From: CAWAHD01 sp963781785
Lineage (GTDB): Bacteria; Planctomycetota; Planctomycetia; Isosphaerales; Isosphaeraceae
Assembly: GCA_963781785.1 (NCBI GenBank)
Contig: CAWAHD010000001.1
Span: 2,046,001 to 2,110,000, forward strand
DNA length: 64,000 nt
Direction: 5' to 3'
Both the position numbers and the translations under genes were made by a program. The notes under the pieces were generated by a model. That model ran no database searches and was not told the origin of the DNA. It worked only from the letters and a program-made list of their open reading frames with translations. How positions within the stretch are numbered: position 1 is the stretch's first letter; every line of letters starts with the position of its first letter. Of the stretch, positions 1-9,975 are shown piece by piece.

Positions 1-253
1 CATTCCGACCCGCAGGGTTGTAGCGAACAATCCGGGGCTTCCGTCAAGAAGTCTTCCAGCGAACGGACCGCCCACTTCTCAACAGGCTTCGCATCTGTCA
101 CAATCACCCCGTCCGGCGCTTATCGTTGCAAACTCGCAGAGAAACCACTTCAGATTGTCAATATCTCCGTCGATTATGCACGATCGTGTAGAAAGCGTCG
201 CGACCTCGCAATTCTTTTCGCGTTTTTGCAATCTCACTTGAGGGGAACATGAC
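1..253. other. 5' non-coding stretch before the aquaporin gene
   Basis: I see no convincing gene here. The only open frame, on the minus strand, has no family resemblance. The stretch after about 120 is less GC-rich than the window average, as expected of a promoter region, and ends in a purine-rich AGGGGA at 241-246 that serves as ribosome binding site for the gene starting at 254. No promoter boxes are clear enough to call. Confidence 0.5.
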
Positions 254-919
254 ATGCTACCAAAGGGGGTCGTGGAGTTTATCGGCACGTTCTTCCTGGT
301 CTTCACGGTTGGACAGACGGTGAAGAGTCCTGACGGTCCGAGCCCGCTGGCCGCGCTGGCGATCGGATCGTCGCTGATGGTGATGATTTATGCGGGCGGC
401 CACTTCTCGGGCGGGCACTATAATCCCGCGGTGACCTTGGGAGTGACGCTGCGTGGCGGGACGACCTGGCCGGAGGCGGGCGTCTACTGGGTCGCGCAGA
501 TCCTTGGCGGGCTGGCGGCGGCAGGGCTCGTCTTATACATCAAGAGCCAGGGTGAACCGGGACTTCCCGTGCCGCCGCCAGGGCCCTCGCCGACGGTGTA
601 CGGCGTTCCCGCCCAGCTTCTGGCCGAGTTCCTGTTCACATTCGCCCTGGTATATGTCGTGTTGAACTCGGCGACTTCGAAGGGAACGGAGGGTAATTCG
701 TTTTACGGGCTGGCGATCGGATTCACCGTCGTTGTGGGAGCCATCGCGGTCGGACCTGTATCCGGCGGTGCGTTCAACCCGGCAGTCGCGGTCGGCGCTG
801 CGACGATGGGACTCAAACCTGTCGCGGAAAGTTGGATCCCCCTCGTGGCCGACTTTGCAGGAGGGGCGGCAGCCGCATTGCTGTTCAGTGCCTTGAAGAT
901 GGGTGAGAAGCACGCGTGA
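254..919 (+). CDS. MIP-family aquaporin / glycerol facilitator-like channel
   Basis: This is an inner-membrane channel of the major intrinsic protein family, which conducts water or small neutral solutes. The 221-residue protein is hydrophobic throughout and has both NPA boxes in their usual setting: GGHYNPAVTLG near residue 55 and GGAFNPAVAVG near residue 175, each after a Gly-rich half-helix. The N-terminus (LPKGVVEFIGTFFLVF) is the typical first helix with its conserved Glu. The length is slightly short for the family (230-280), mostly in the loops. The ATG at 254 has AGGGGA seven bases upstream. Glycerol-facilitator signatures (an Asp after the second NPA box) are absent, so a water channel is more likely; substrate is inferred only. 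Confidence 0.9.
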   Translation: MLPKGVVEFIGTFFLVFTVGQTVKSPDGPSPLAALAIGSSLMVMIYAGGHFSGGHYNPAVTLGVTLRGGTTWPEAGVYWVAQILGGLAAAGLVLYIKSQGEPGLPVPPPGPSPTVYGVPAQLLAEFLFTFALVYVVLNSATSKGTEGNSFYGLAIGFTVVVGAIAVGPVSGGAFNPAVAVGAATMGLKPVAESWIPLVADFAGGAAAALLFSALKMGEKHA

Positions 920-991
920 GCAAACGCTTAAGGTCAAGCTCACACGAACGGTAGCCGACGGATTCATGGCGGGACAAGGAGCTTTAGCGGC

Positions 992-1481
992 GTGGATGTC
1001 GGATCGAGAGACCAGGCCTCGTTCGACGAGTCGATGATGGCCAAGGCGCTCGACCTGGCGCGAGAGGCTCGCTGCATGGGGGAGGTGCCCGTCGGTGCCC
1101 TGGTGGTACGCGACGGGCGCATCCTCTCGCAAGCGTTTAATTTGCGCGAGGTGCTCTGCGACCCGACCGCGCATGCCGAGAGACTAGCCCTGGCGTGGGC
1201 CGGCGCAGCCCTCTGTTCATGGCGTCTGGAGGGATGCGTTCTTTACGTGACGCTCGAGCCGTGCGCCATGCTGCGCAGGCGCGATTATCCAGAGCCGGAT
1301 CGCAAGGCTCGTCTACGGCGCAGCCGATCCCAAGGCGGGCGCGTGTGAGAGTCTGTACCGGCTGGTCTCTGATCCGCGGCTCAACCATCAGGTCCCGATC
1401 ACAAGCGGCGTGCTGGCCCGGGAGTGCGGCGACGTCCTCAAAGAATTCTTCCAGGAACGCAGGTCATGTCGTAAAGTGTGA
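992..1481 (+). CDS. tadA: tRNA-specific adenosine deaminase, reading frame broken near 1271
   Basis: TadA converts A34 to inosine in the anticodon of tRNA-Arg(ACG). The first part shows the zinc-binding HAE motif (PTAHAERLAL) and the start of the second zinc site (TLEPCAM). At 1271 one extra C moves the frame. Skipping it restores a run that begins CAGAIIQSRIARLVYG and continues to a TGA at 1479-1481, including the second zinc cysteine of PCAMC. As written, the frame stops at 1346-1348 and loses that cysteine. Start is a GTG with AAGGAG at 976-981. The gene is essential in most bacteria and both halves are well conserved, so a base-calling error is more likely than a dead gene. Confidence 0.85.
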
Positions 1482-1545
1482 GTGATCGGGTCCGCCCGCG
1501 CGCTGCGGGCTTACGCCGCAAATGTCTCCGGTGTCGAAGGGATGA

Positions 1546-1633
1546 GGAGGGGTGCCTGAGTGGTTGAAAGGGCCGGTCTCGAAAACCGGTGTACCGCATC
1601 GCGGTACCGTGGGTTCGAATCCCACCTCCTCCG
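1546..1633 (+). tRNA. tRNA-Ser, anticodon CGA
   Basis: A complete class II cloverleaf can be folded by eye. The acceptor stem GGAGGGG (1546-1552) pairs with CTCCTCC (1626-1632), with one G-T pair. The D arm runs CCT...AGG, and the anticodon stem CCGGT/ACCGG encloses the loop CTCGAAA, giving anticodon CGA (reads UCG). There is a long variable arm (GTACCGC...GCGGTAC), and the T arm is GTGGG-TTCGAAT-CCCAC. The long variable arm and anticodon both fit serine. The discriminator is G at 1633 and CCA is not encoded. Confidence 0.97.
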
Positions 1634-2077
1634 TTTGTCTGGCGTGCGAATTCCATGACCTGCAATCGGCTCGGGAACGAGCGGCCTCGCTTCGTGAGTG
1701 GGGAAATCATGGCGAGGGCTGCGTGAGCCGCTCAGCGGCCTTGCGGTGCGCTGGGGGCTGCTCTAAGATGGTCAAGGAAGGCAAGATTGAGGTGCGCGAC
1801 GGTGAAGTGCTCGTGATCAGCCAGGAGAGCCCGCGGGTCGGGTTCTCCGGATCAGTCCGGGATGCGGGGACGTCGCGGTTGGTCGGAGGCCGGGTCTTCG
1901 CGGAAATTCAAGATCGTTCTCCGCTGGCTGCGCCATGAGCTATGATGTGGCTGTCAACTGGTGGATGGTTTCCCACCCTCGTGCCGACGGATTGTCAGGG
2001 AACCGTGACCACGAAAAGTGCTCCCTGCCACGGCTCGGCCGTGATCTCATCCCTGTCGAGGGACGAAAGGATAAATC
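1634..2077. other. Intergenic stretch between tRNA-Ser and clpX
   Basis: No gene can be supported across these 444 bases. One plus-strand frame from an ATG at 1768 to a stop at 1938 would give a 56-residue polypeptide (begins MVKEGKIEVRDGEV) with no recognisable family and no clear ribosome binding site. It continues a frame that is also open through the tRNA, which suggests chance. The last 60 bases presumably carry the clpX leader. Confidence 0.4.
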
Positions 2078-3468
2078 ATGCCATCAGGTAAGGACATCAC
2101 GGGCGGCGGCTCGTCCGGCGGTGGAAAACGGAACGGGGCTGGCGGCATGAGCTCCGGGAGCTCCGGCGGCACCAAGAAGAACGCCAACTGCTCGTTCTGC
2201 CGCAAGAGCTATCGCGACGTTGGTCCTCTGGTGGAGGGGCCTGGAGACGTTTACATCTGTGGCGACTGCATCGAGCTGTGCCAGCAGATCCTCGACCAGG
2301 AGCGGAAGCGCAGGGGCGTGCCCAAGACCCTCTTCACCGACATTCCCACACCCCGCGAGATCAAGGAGCAGCTCGACAGTTACGTCATCGGCCAGGAGCG
2401 CGCCAAGAAAGTCCTGGCAGTCGCTGTGCACAACCATTACAAGCGATTGGTCCACGGCGAAGATCCCGAGACCGACGTCGAGCTTGACAAGTCGAACATC
2501 CTCTTGATCGGGCCCACGGGCTGCGGCAAGACCCTGCTGGCCCGCACCCTGGCGCGCGTCTTGAACGTTCCGTTCGCCATCGGCGACGCCACGACCTTGA
2601 CCGAGGCCGGCTACGTCGGCGAAGACGTCGAAAACATCCTGCTCAAGCTGCTGCACGCCGCCGACTTCGATCTGGAATCGGCCCAGCGCGGCATCGTCTA
2701 TATCGATGAGATCGACAAGATTGGCAAGACGACCCACAACGTCTCGATCACGCGCGACGTCTCGGGCGAAGGCGTGCAGCAAGCCCTGCTCAAAATGCTC
2801 GAGGGCACCGTGGCCAACGTGCCGCCCCAGGGCGGCGCAAGCATCCCGAGCAGCAGTACATTCAAATGGACACGACCAACGTCCTGTTCATCTGCGGCGG
2901 AACCTTCACCGGGCTCGAGCACATCATCGCCCGCCGCGTCGGCCGCAAGACGATCGGCTTCGGCAGCCAATCCCAGGCGGAACAGCATACCGACCTGGGT
3001 GAGCTGCTCGGTAAAGTCACCTCTGACGACCTGCTGGAATTCGGCATGATCCCCGAGTTCATCGGCCGTCTACCGGTGATCTGCCCCCTGATGCCGCTCG
3101 ATATCAGCGCGTTGGTCCAGATCATGACCGAGCCGCGCAATGCTCTGGTCAAGCAGTATCGCCGGTTTTTCGACATGGAAGGCGCCGACGTCGAATTCAC
3201 CGCGGATGCCCTGCTCGAAATCGCCAAGATGGCCAAGGCCAAAGACACCGGTGCCCGCGGACTGCGCTCGATCGTTGAAGACATCATGCTGGACATCATG
3301 TTCGAGCTCCCCGAGCGAACCACCAAGGACAAGGGCAAATTCATGGTGACGGCCGAGGTGGTCCGCAAGGAGAAGAGCCTGTTCGATACTCCTCCCTTGC
3401 CGCTCAGTGGAGGCAAGTCCGGCAGCTCCGCGGCCGCCGAACGCGAGCGCAAGAAGGAGAGCGCGTGA
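2078..3468 (+). CDS. clpX: ATP-dependent Clp protease ATP-binding subunit ClpX, frameshift near 2836
   Basis: ClpX is the AAA+ unfoldase that delivers substrates to ClpP. A Gly/Ser-rich leader of about 35 residues precedes the four-cysteine zinc-binding domain (CSFC ... CGDCIELC). Then come Walker A (LIGPTGCGKT), Walker B (VYIDEIDKI) and the C-terminal domain (EFIGRLPVICPL; GARGLRSIVEDIM). At about 2836, after VPPQGG, one base appears to be missing. Restoring it gives GGRKHPEQQYIQMDTTNV and joins the two halves exactly. As written, the first frame ends at 3049 and the second opens at an internal Met at 2866. Joined length is about 464 residues, normal for ClpX. No clpP gene lies beside it. 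Confidence 0.93.
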
Positions 3469-3514
3469 GTCTCGGGAACGCCCGGAGAACGGGCGAAAAG
3501 CTCGGGTAAAGACG

Positions 3515-4222
3515 ATGAGCACCGCCGAACGCGTCAAGCCGAAGACGCTCCCGCCGCTGGCGGCCGGCCAGCACCTCGACCAACGAACGTTCCACGAGCG
3601 CTACGAGGCGATGCCGCCCGATACCCAGGCCGAGCTGGCGGGAGGAGTCGTGTACATGCCATCTCCGCTGAGTGCTGACCATGGGGCAGAACACATTAAC
3701 GTCAGCGGATGGTTGTTCCATTACAAGCGGTTCACGCCCGCGGTTTGCGGTGCAAGCGATGCCACGGTCAAACTCGATTCTAACGCGGAACCGCAACCCG
3801 ACTGCCAGCTTCGGATCCCCGCAGAGCTGGGTGGACGAACGTTGGTGGACGACGACGGTTACATTGCCGGCCCTCCGGAATTGATTGTCGAGCTAGCTCG
3901 ATCCAGCCGTCGTTATGACCTGAAAGCAAAGAAGGCAGATTACGAACGGGCGGGCGTTCGCGAATATGTCGTCGTCGAGCTGGACCCGGATCGCATCCAC
4001 TGGTTCATCCGCCGCGGTGCCCGGTTTGTACGCTTGCGCCCCGATGCCGCTGGAATCTATCGCTCGCAGGTTTTTCCGGGCCTGTGGCTCGATCCCGAAG
4101 CACTCTTTGCCGAAGACCTGGATCGGCTGATCCAGGTCCTGGAGCAGGGCCTGGCCACGCCCGAGCACGCGGCATTTGTGGCCAAGCTGGCCAAGGCCCG
4201 CGCGAGGAGGAACCCGCGATGA
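3515..4222 (+). CDS. Uma2-family (DUF820) PD-(D/E)XK nuclease-like protein
   Basis: The protein of about 235 residues belongs to the Uma2/DUF820 family, greatly expanded in planctomycetes and cyanobacteria, with a restriction-endonuclease-like fold; its cellular job is not established. The fold's residues can be followed: E in the early strand (AELAGGVVYMPSP), D in PDCQLRI, and the E-x-K-like pair in PELIVELARSS...YDLKAKKADYERAG. The start at 3515 (MSTAERVKPK) is preferred over an in-frame codon at 3407 because the latter would overlap clpX. The C-terminal 40 residues form a charged helix. It is followed by a stub of a second copy overlapping its stop codon. Confidence 0.85.
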   Translation: MSTAERVKPKTLPPLAAGQHLDQRTFHERYEAMPPDTQAELAGGVVYMPSPLSADHGAEHINVSGWLFHYKRFTPAVCGASDATVKLDSNAEPQPDCQLRIPAELGGRTLVDDDGYIAGPPELIVELARSSRRYDLKAKKADYERAGVREYVVVELDPDRIHWFIRRGARFVRLRPDAAGIYRSQVFPGLWLDPEALFAEDLDRLIQVLEQGLATPEHAAFVAKLAKARARRNPR

Positions 4223-4266
4223 GTACCGCCGAACGAACTCAGCCGACGAGCGTCCCGCCGATTTAG
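4219..4266 (+). pseudogene. N-terminal stub of a second Uma2 gene
   Basis: An ATG overlapping the stop codon of the preceding Uma2 gene (ATGA) opens a 15-codon frame, MSTAERTQPTSVPPI, ending at TAG 4264-4266. It matches the first residues of the full gene (MSTAERVKPKTLPPL) in both DNA and protein. After the stop nothing Uma2-like remains; the next gene converges from the other side ten bases later. I read it as what is left of a tandem duplicate after deletion. Confidence 0.65.
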
Positions 4267-4276
4267 TCCCTTCCAG

Positions 4277-5396
4277 TCAGTCTGGACCACTCCGCGCGAG
4301 TTTGCGCAGGACATCCAGCCCGCGCTTGAGCGTCTCGTCGTCGACGGCGTAGGAGATGCGGAAGTGGCTGTCGCGGACGGAGAAGACATTGCCCGGGATG
4401 ATCAAGAGATTGTGCTTGATGGCCTCGGCCACGAATGAGGTGCCGGTGCCCCACGGAGCGCGGGGGAAGGCATAGAAGGCCCCGTCCGGACAAGCGAGCT
4501 CGAAGTCGTCGCTCAGGGCTTCGACCACCATGTTGCGCTTGCGGCGATAAGCCTCGGTCTGGGCGGTCATGTCCTGCTCGAGAGCGGCGACTCCGGCATA
4601 CTGGGCGATGCTTGGTGCGCAGACATAGCTGAACTGCTGGAGCTTGGCCATCTCCTGGATGAGGCGGGCCGGCCCGTGGGCGAAGCCCAGCCGCCAGCCG
4701 GTCATCGCGTGAGACTTGCTGAACCCGTCGACGACCAGCACGTCCTCGTTCCAGCTCGCCGGCGAAGCGAAGGGATGGTCGTAGCAAAACGCCCGGTACA
4801 CTTCATCGCTGATCAAGAGCACATCCCGGCGCCGGCAGAGCTCAGCCAGACCGCGCATCTCCTGGGCGGTGGCGACGACGCCGGTCGGGTTGACCGGGTT
4901 GTTGACGACGACGCACTTCGTTCGCGCAGTCACGCAGCGCTTCGACCCGGCGTGGATCGATGCGAAAATCGGGGTAGGTGTCAACGAGCACGGACACTCC
5001 GCCCGCCAGGGTCGCCAGGTGCCGGTACATGGAGAAATAAGGGTCGAACACGATCACTTCGTCGCCCGGGTCGACAAGAGAGCAAAGGGCGAGCAAGAGC
5101 CCGCCCGAGGTTCCCGAAGTGATCAGAACCTGGCGGTCGACGTGACCGAATGTCTCGTCGACGGTTTGCTGGATTCTGGTTCGGAGCTCGGGGATACCCT
5201 GGGTGACGGTATACGCATTGTGACCGGCGCGGATTGCCTCGACTGCTGCTTCCTTGACGGGGCCGGGGACGTCGAAGTCGGGAAGGCCGATCGACAGGTT
5301 GATCGGGTCCCGCATCGCCCTGGCCATGTCAAACGCCTTGCGGATGCCGGAGGCGTCGATCTGTCGCATGCGGGCGGCAATCAGGTTGTCGTTCAC
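4277..5396 (-). CDS. Class I/II pyridoxal-phosphate aminotransferase (aspartate aminotransferase-like), frameshift near 4925
   Basis: This PLP enzyme transfers amino groups between an amino acid and a 2-oxo acid; the subgroup resembles aspartate/aromatic aminotransferases, and the exact substrate cannot be read off. Visible are the N-terminal substrate loop (LSIGLPDFDVPGPVKEAA), the PLP phosphate region (ITSGTSGG), NNPVNPTG, DEVYRAF, and the PLP lysine in FSKSHAMTGWRLG. The frame changes by one base near 4925, between RVEALRD and TKCVVVNNPV; the two pieces otherwise abut in the right order. Joined length is about 372 residues, slightly short of the usual 390. It lies 27 bases downstream of apt on the same strand, probably cotranscribed. 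Confidence 0.88.
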
Positions 5397-5423
5397 GGCG
5401 AGTTGCGCTCGGAGGGGAGTGGA

Positions 5424-5954
5424 TCAATATGTGATGAGGCTGAAGACCTCGCCGGGCTCGAGCTTGGCGCGGCCCCCCAGAAACGAGAGCTCGATCAAGA
5501 AGGCCGAGGCGACGACCACAGCGCCCGTCGACTCGACCAGGTCGCGACAGGCGCGCATCGTACCGCCAGTGGCCAGGACATCGTCAATCAATAGGACGCG
5601 GTGGCCGGGTCCAAACGCGTCCGTGTGTACCTCGAGCCGGTCGGTGCCGTATTCCAGTTGGTACTCGAGCGCAACGGTTGCATAAGGCAGTTTGCCGGGC
5701 TTACGGATCGGTATGAATCCGACTTCCATTTCCAGCGCAAGCGGCGCGCCGAAGATGAACCCTCGCGCCTCGGCCGCGGCGATCACGTCGATACCTCGCC
5801 CCGTGAACCGGGCACCCAGCCGCGAAATGGTGTCGCGGAACGCCGGCGGATGATTGAGCAGCGGCGTGATGTCTTTGAACAGAATGCCCGGCTTGGGGAA
5901 ATCGGGGATGTCGCGGATGTAGTCGCGGAGGTTGATCGGCGCGGAACCGGGCAT
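5424..5954 (-). CDS. apt: Adenine phosphoribosyltransferase
   Basis: Apt salvages adenine to AMP using PRPP. The 176-residue protein starts with the family's NLRDYIRDIPDFPKPGILF and has the adenine-binding AAEARGFIFG region. Its PRPP loop VLLIDDVLATGGT is followed by the conserved turn before FLIELSFLGG. Length is normal and no frame problems are seen. Between its start and the next minus-strand gene (5955-6193) is a 239-base gap in which I see no gene. Confidence 0.95.
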   Translation of the reverse strand: MPGSAPINLRDYIRDIPDFPKPGILFKDITPLLNHPPAFRDTISRLGARFTGRGIDVIAAAEARGFIFGAPLALEMEVGFIPIRKPGKLPYATVALEYQLEYGTDRLEVHTDAFGPGHRVLLIDDVLATGGTMRACRDLVESTGAVVVASAFLIELSFLGGRAKLEPGEVFSLITY

Positions 5955-6193
5955 GGATTCAAGGCTCCCGAGTATGGCGTTGGAGCGGGCGTGGCTGAGC
6001 CCGCCAGAAGGACGGCCTGCTGAGCTCAGGCTCAGACCAGTCGATCTGGATCAGACACCACTATCGGGAAAGTTCGGCCCAAAGTCCAGTGTCGGATGAG
6101 CCCCCAGGCTGACCAAGCCAGCCCGGGGGGAAAGACGATCTACCCCCGCGCTGCGATTGCATTCGGAGCCCTTGGGCACGGCTCGGCAGCCGC

Positions 6194-7589
6194 TCAATTC
6201 GGTGAATTCGAGCCGGCGGGACTGGAAGCCGTCGCTCCCGATGTGGTCGTTCCCGTTGCGGTCGCAGCCGGACTCGTCGCGGCTGCCTTGCGGGAGCGCT
6301 GGAAGCGATCGAACTCCTGAGCAGCGTCCTGTGACAGGGCCGCCGGCGGAGGGATCTTCGAGGTATTCACCTTGCCCGAGGGGGCCGGCCGCTTCTCGCC
6401 GTCCTTGCCGCCGGGCGGGTTCGACATCAGCTCGACGTCCTTGTCGACACCGTAACTGGGGTCCTTCTCTTCGTTGGCGAGCTTGACGGTCCCCGTCAAC
6501 TGGTTCTCGATCGCAGCCGCTTTGATCAGTTCCTGGAAGATGAGCCCCATCGCCTCTTTGAGTTTGACCTCGTAGATCATCTCGTAGGTCTGCTTGCGGA
6601 CTCGCTCATCCTTCAAGCTGGAGATCTCTGCGGGCGTCATCGACCGATTCGCGGCGGAGGATGATCCAGACGTTCTCGTCCGCCTGAATCGGGCCCGTGA
6701 AATCGCCGTTCTTGGGCTTGTGGCTCGGGTCTCTGTCCTGCGGATCGCCGTCGACGAGCTGACGAAAAGCCGAATCCGAGATAGTAATGGGGTGAGCATG
6801 GCGCGTGATCGGCTCGGCCAGGAGCCCTCCCAGTCCACGGCTGCCGGTGTCCATCGACCGGTCCCGCGCAATCGTCTCGAACCCCGCGGGATTCTTCCGC
6901 AGCTCTTCCCAGATCTGGATCGCCTTGGTCTGCTTGTCGACCAGAATCATCCGGCAGTGCAGCTTCTCGCCCCACTGCGATTCGAAGGCCTTTTGCAGGT
7001 CGTCGGGCGTGACCTGCACCCGTCCCGTGCAGAGTTTCCGCAGCGCAATCGCGGGGTAAATGATATCCCTGGCATACTGAATCGGACTGATGCCGCGCTC
7101 CTTGTCGAGCGTTCGCAGCCAGGCCTCGCGTCCGATGCCAAACCGGCGGGCGACGTTCTCGATCTCCTGGTCAATCTCCGCCGCGGTCACTTCCATCTTC
7201 CGGGCGCGAAGAGCCTGCTCGACCAGCAGGCGGTTGATCAGCAGATCGGAAATCTCTTTGCCTTTGCGGGCCACACACTCATCGGCGAGCTGCTGGCGGG
7301 TGATGATCTGGCCGTTGACGATGATGATCGCGTCAGTGGGATTGACCGGAATCTGAGTCGCCTTGAGCGGAGGGACGTTGATGTCTTTCAGGTTGATCTT
7401 CGTCCTGGCGCTATTCTTGCCGGTGGTCTTGGCCGCCGGGTCGCCGACTCGCGGCGCCGGCGGCGGCACCTGGAACCTCTGCCCGTCCTCCTGAAAACCC
7501 CATGCCGGGCAGGCCGCCATCGTCATGGCGAACCCCAGAACATACCCACAAAACCTCATCTCCCGACCGCGATCCTTTGCGATCATCAC
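6194..7589 (-). CDS. Exported parvulin/SurA-like peptidyl-prolyl isomerase, frameshift near 6650
   Basis: A periplasmic folding factor is inferred. The N-terminus carries a hydrophobic export signal (GYVLGFAMTMAACPAW). A SurA-N-like helical domain follows (IIIVNGQIITRQQLADE ... LLINRLLVEQALR), then a PPIC rotamase domain (KLHCRMILV ... GSRGLGGLLAEPITR ... WIILRRE). Near 6650 the frame slips by one base. The continuation (MTPAEISSLKDERVRKQTYE) completes the domain and ends in an Ala/Pro/Thr-rich tail. The GTG at 7589 is followed directly by an ATG, with GGGAGAGG seven bases upstream. Joined length is about 465 residues. It is divergent from the gamma-glutamyltransferase gene. Confidence 0.82.
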
Positions 7590-7854
7590 GTGGCCTCTCC
7601 CTTATTCCATTTGGGAACTGCCGAGACTTACCGATTCCTCGGGTCATTCGGGGCGAGACTCTAAGTTTTCGCGACCAACCGGTCAACCTCAATCGGACAC
7701 GATATGTGAGCGCATGATCCCTGAACGCGATCGATACAATGCGGCCACGTCTTACGTTGCAATCGGTTCGGGGGGCTGCGCCATGGAAACAGACGGGGGA
7801 GCTGGCGTAAGATGCGCTCGCATGGTGTCGTATTCACAGAAACGGACAAGCACG

Positions 7855-9609
7855 ATGATCCGCACGGTGACATTTGCGGTGGTTCTGGTCCTGGTCGTCT
7901 TGGTGCGCTGGCCGGCCATATCCGCGCGGGCGGAGGCGATGAACGAGACATTTTCGCGGCACGTGGTCGTTGCCCAGGAGCGGTTTGCGGCCGGCGCCGG
8001 ACGTGACGTCCTTCGGCGCGGGGGCAATGCCGTGGATGCAGCGATCGCGACGGCTTTGGCGCTGGCAGTCACGGTGCCCGAGGCGGGAAACCTCGGCGGT
8101 GGCGGCTTCATCGTCCTTTACCTCGCGGATCGCCGCGAAGTGGTGACCGTTGATTTCCGGGAGCTGGCGCCTGAGTCGGCCACGCCCACGATGTACCTGG
8201 GCCCGGACGGCAAGCCACGGCCGCGCCATCGTGCCGGCGCCTGGGCCGCCGGGGTGCCGGGAACCGTCAAAGGTCTCGGCCTGGCTCATAGCCGATTCGG
8301 CAAGTGCCCGTGGGCCGAGCTGGTGCGGCCGGCCGCGAATCTGGCCCGGGAGGGCTTTGCGATCTCGGCCGACCTGGCCCGCTCGCTCAACCGCCAACTG
8401 GCTCCCCGGAACCCGGGCGACCGCGGCAAGTCGGCGCGGGACGACGACGGCCGGCTCGGCGATTTTGCAGAATCGGTTGCGGCTTTCGGCAAGCCGGATC
8501 ACACCCCATGGGGCGCCGGCGACCGCCTGGTGCAGCCAGACCTCGCCGGCACTCTGGACCGGATCGCCGAGCGCGGCCCCGACGAGTTCTACACCGGCCC
8601 GACCGCCCGGCTGATCGCCCGGTACATGGCCGCACACGACGGCTTCATCACGCTCGACGACTTGAAAATGTATCAGGCCAAGCTCCGGCCGCCCGTGCAC
8701 ACCACCTACCGCGGCTGCGACATCTTCAGCATCGGACCGCCGTCTTCCGGGGGAATCGTCTTGTGCCAGATGCTCAACATCCTCGAGGCATTCGACCTGA
8801 AGCGAGACGGCCGCGACTCTCCGCGCACGATTCACCGGGTGACCGAGGCAATGCGCAGGGCCTATTTCACACGAGCCAACGAGCTCGGCGACCCTGATTT
8901 CGTGACGATTCCCGTCGCCAAGCTGACGTCGAAAGCCCACGCCGGCGAGCTTGCCCGCTCGATCAACGGGGAAGCCACGCCGAGCCAGGCGCTCGCACCA
9001 TTCACCGTCCTGCCGCCCGAGAGCGATCACACGACCCATCTTTCCACGATCGACGCCGCCGGCAATGCCGTTGCGCTCACCTATACGCTGGAAGATTCCT
9101 ACGGCGCCAAGTGTGTCGTCGCCGGTGCGGGCTTTCTGCTCAACAACGAGATGGGCGATTTCAACCTGATTCCGGACCGTACGGACACATCGGGGCGGAT
9201 CGGAACTCCGGCCAACCGGATCGCTCCCCACAAGCGCATGCTCAGCTCGCAAACTCCGACTCTGGTCCTCAAGGACAGTCGCGTCCACGTGGTCACCGGC
9301 TCGCCGGGCGGACGGACGATCCCGAACACGACCTTGTGGGTGTTGCTCAATCTGCTCGAGTTCGGGCTCGACCCGCGTGCAGCCGTCGACGCTCCTCGCA
9401 CTCATCACCAGTGGTTCCCCGACGTCCTGGAGCTGGAGGGACGAACCTGGTCCGACAAATCGCGAACGGCCTTGAGTGCGCTCGGACACAAGCTGAAAGT
9501 GGTGAATCACCAGGGAATTGCCAACACGATCGTCGTCGATCCGGCAGGCGGGAAGCTCCACGGGATCGCCGATCACCGCCGCGTGACGGCAACAGCGTCG
9601 GGGGATTGA
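7855..9609 (+). CDS. ggt: Gamma-glutamyltransferase (glutathione hydrolase)
   Basis: This Ntn-hydrolase cleaves gamma-glutamyl bonds of glutathione in the periplasm. From 7855 the protein starts with a clear signal peptide (VTFAVVLVLVVLVRW ... SARAEA), then HVVVAQERFAAGAGRDVL, the substrate region GGNAVDAAIA and NLGGGGFIVLY. The autoprocessing site and catalytic Thr lie in SDHTTHLSTID near residue 390. SSQTPTLVL and TGSPGGRTIPNT close the active site. Length is about 584 residues, normal for an unprocessed precursor. The frame is open further upstream (from 7525), but only the 7855 start puts a signal peptide at the N-terminus; 7822 is a possible alternative. Confidence 0.92.
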   Translation: MIRTVTFAVVLVLVVLVRWPAISARAEAMNETFSRHVVVAQERFAAGAGRDVLRRGGNAVDAAIATALALAVTVPEAGNLGGGGFIVLYLADRREVVTVDFRELAPESATPTMYLGPDGKPRPRHRAGAWAAGVPGTVKGLGLAHSRFGKCPWAELVRPAANLAREGFAISADLARSLNRQLAPRNPGDRGKSARDDDGRLGDFAESVAAFGKPDHTPWGAGDRLVQPDLAGTLDRIAERGPDEFYTGPTARLIARYMAAHDGFITLDDLKMYQAKLRPPVHTTYRGCDIFSIGPPSSGGIVLCQMLNILEAFDLKRDGRDSPRTIHRVTEAMRRAYFTRANELGDPDFVTIPVAKLTSKAHAGELARSINGEATPSQALAPFTVLPPESDHTTHLSTIDAAGNAVALTYTLEDSYGAKCVVAGAGFLLNNEMGDFNLIPDRTDTSGRIGTPANRIAPHKRMLSSQTPTLVLKDSRVHVVTGSPGGRTIPNTTLWVLLNLLEFGLDPRAAVDAPRTHHQWFPDVLELEGRTWSDKSRTALSALGHKLKVVNHQGIANTIVVDPAGGKLHGIADHRRVTATASGD

Positions 9610-9975
9610 ACGGGTGACCTTGCACCAGGTCGCCGCATCTTGGTGACGGAATAATCGCGCGAACCGTCAGAGTCGATTCTCAACAGGTGTTCCACACGCA
9701 ACAGGGCGAAGGGGCCCCTCGGGCGCGCGATCTTGTCTTCACGAGAACAACAAATGCAAAAGTGGCAAACGCGCGGTAAGATACAAGATCAGCGTCCAAC
9801 GACGAAATGATCAGACTCTCTGGGGGCTACCGCCTCGCGTGGACCTGTGATCGGGCCTTGTCAGCCTTTGCTCCGTCACGTCGGGCTGAGCGCGAGTTTC
9901 CACTTCGCCGACGAAAAACAGCCGCGGGCTCTCCGCGCCAGAGACAGTCACGAAGAGACCAAGGACTCATTTGCC
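9610..9975. other. Intergenic stretch leading into the chemosensory cluster
   Basis: This 366-base gap contains no supportable gene. It is relatively A-rich around 9740-9800 (AACAACAAATGCAAAAGTGG), the most promoter-like stretch upstream of cheW and a plausible transcription start for the whole cluster. The frame of cheW stays open back to 9847, but the codons before 9976 have no family similarity. Confidence 0.45.

Noticed and set aside
1552..1938. A plus-strand frame covering tRNA-Ser
   Set aside because: It starts inside the tRNA; translation through a tRNA gene is implausible and the peptide has no relatives I recognise.
2078..3468. Programmed frameshifting in clpX or other broken genes
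   Set aside because: No slippery heptamer or pseudoknot is evident, and the breaks occur at unrelated positions in many genes, which fits sequence error.
7834..9576. A minus-strand frame of 580 codons
   Set aside because: Shadow of the gamma-glutamyltransferase gene; composition only.
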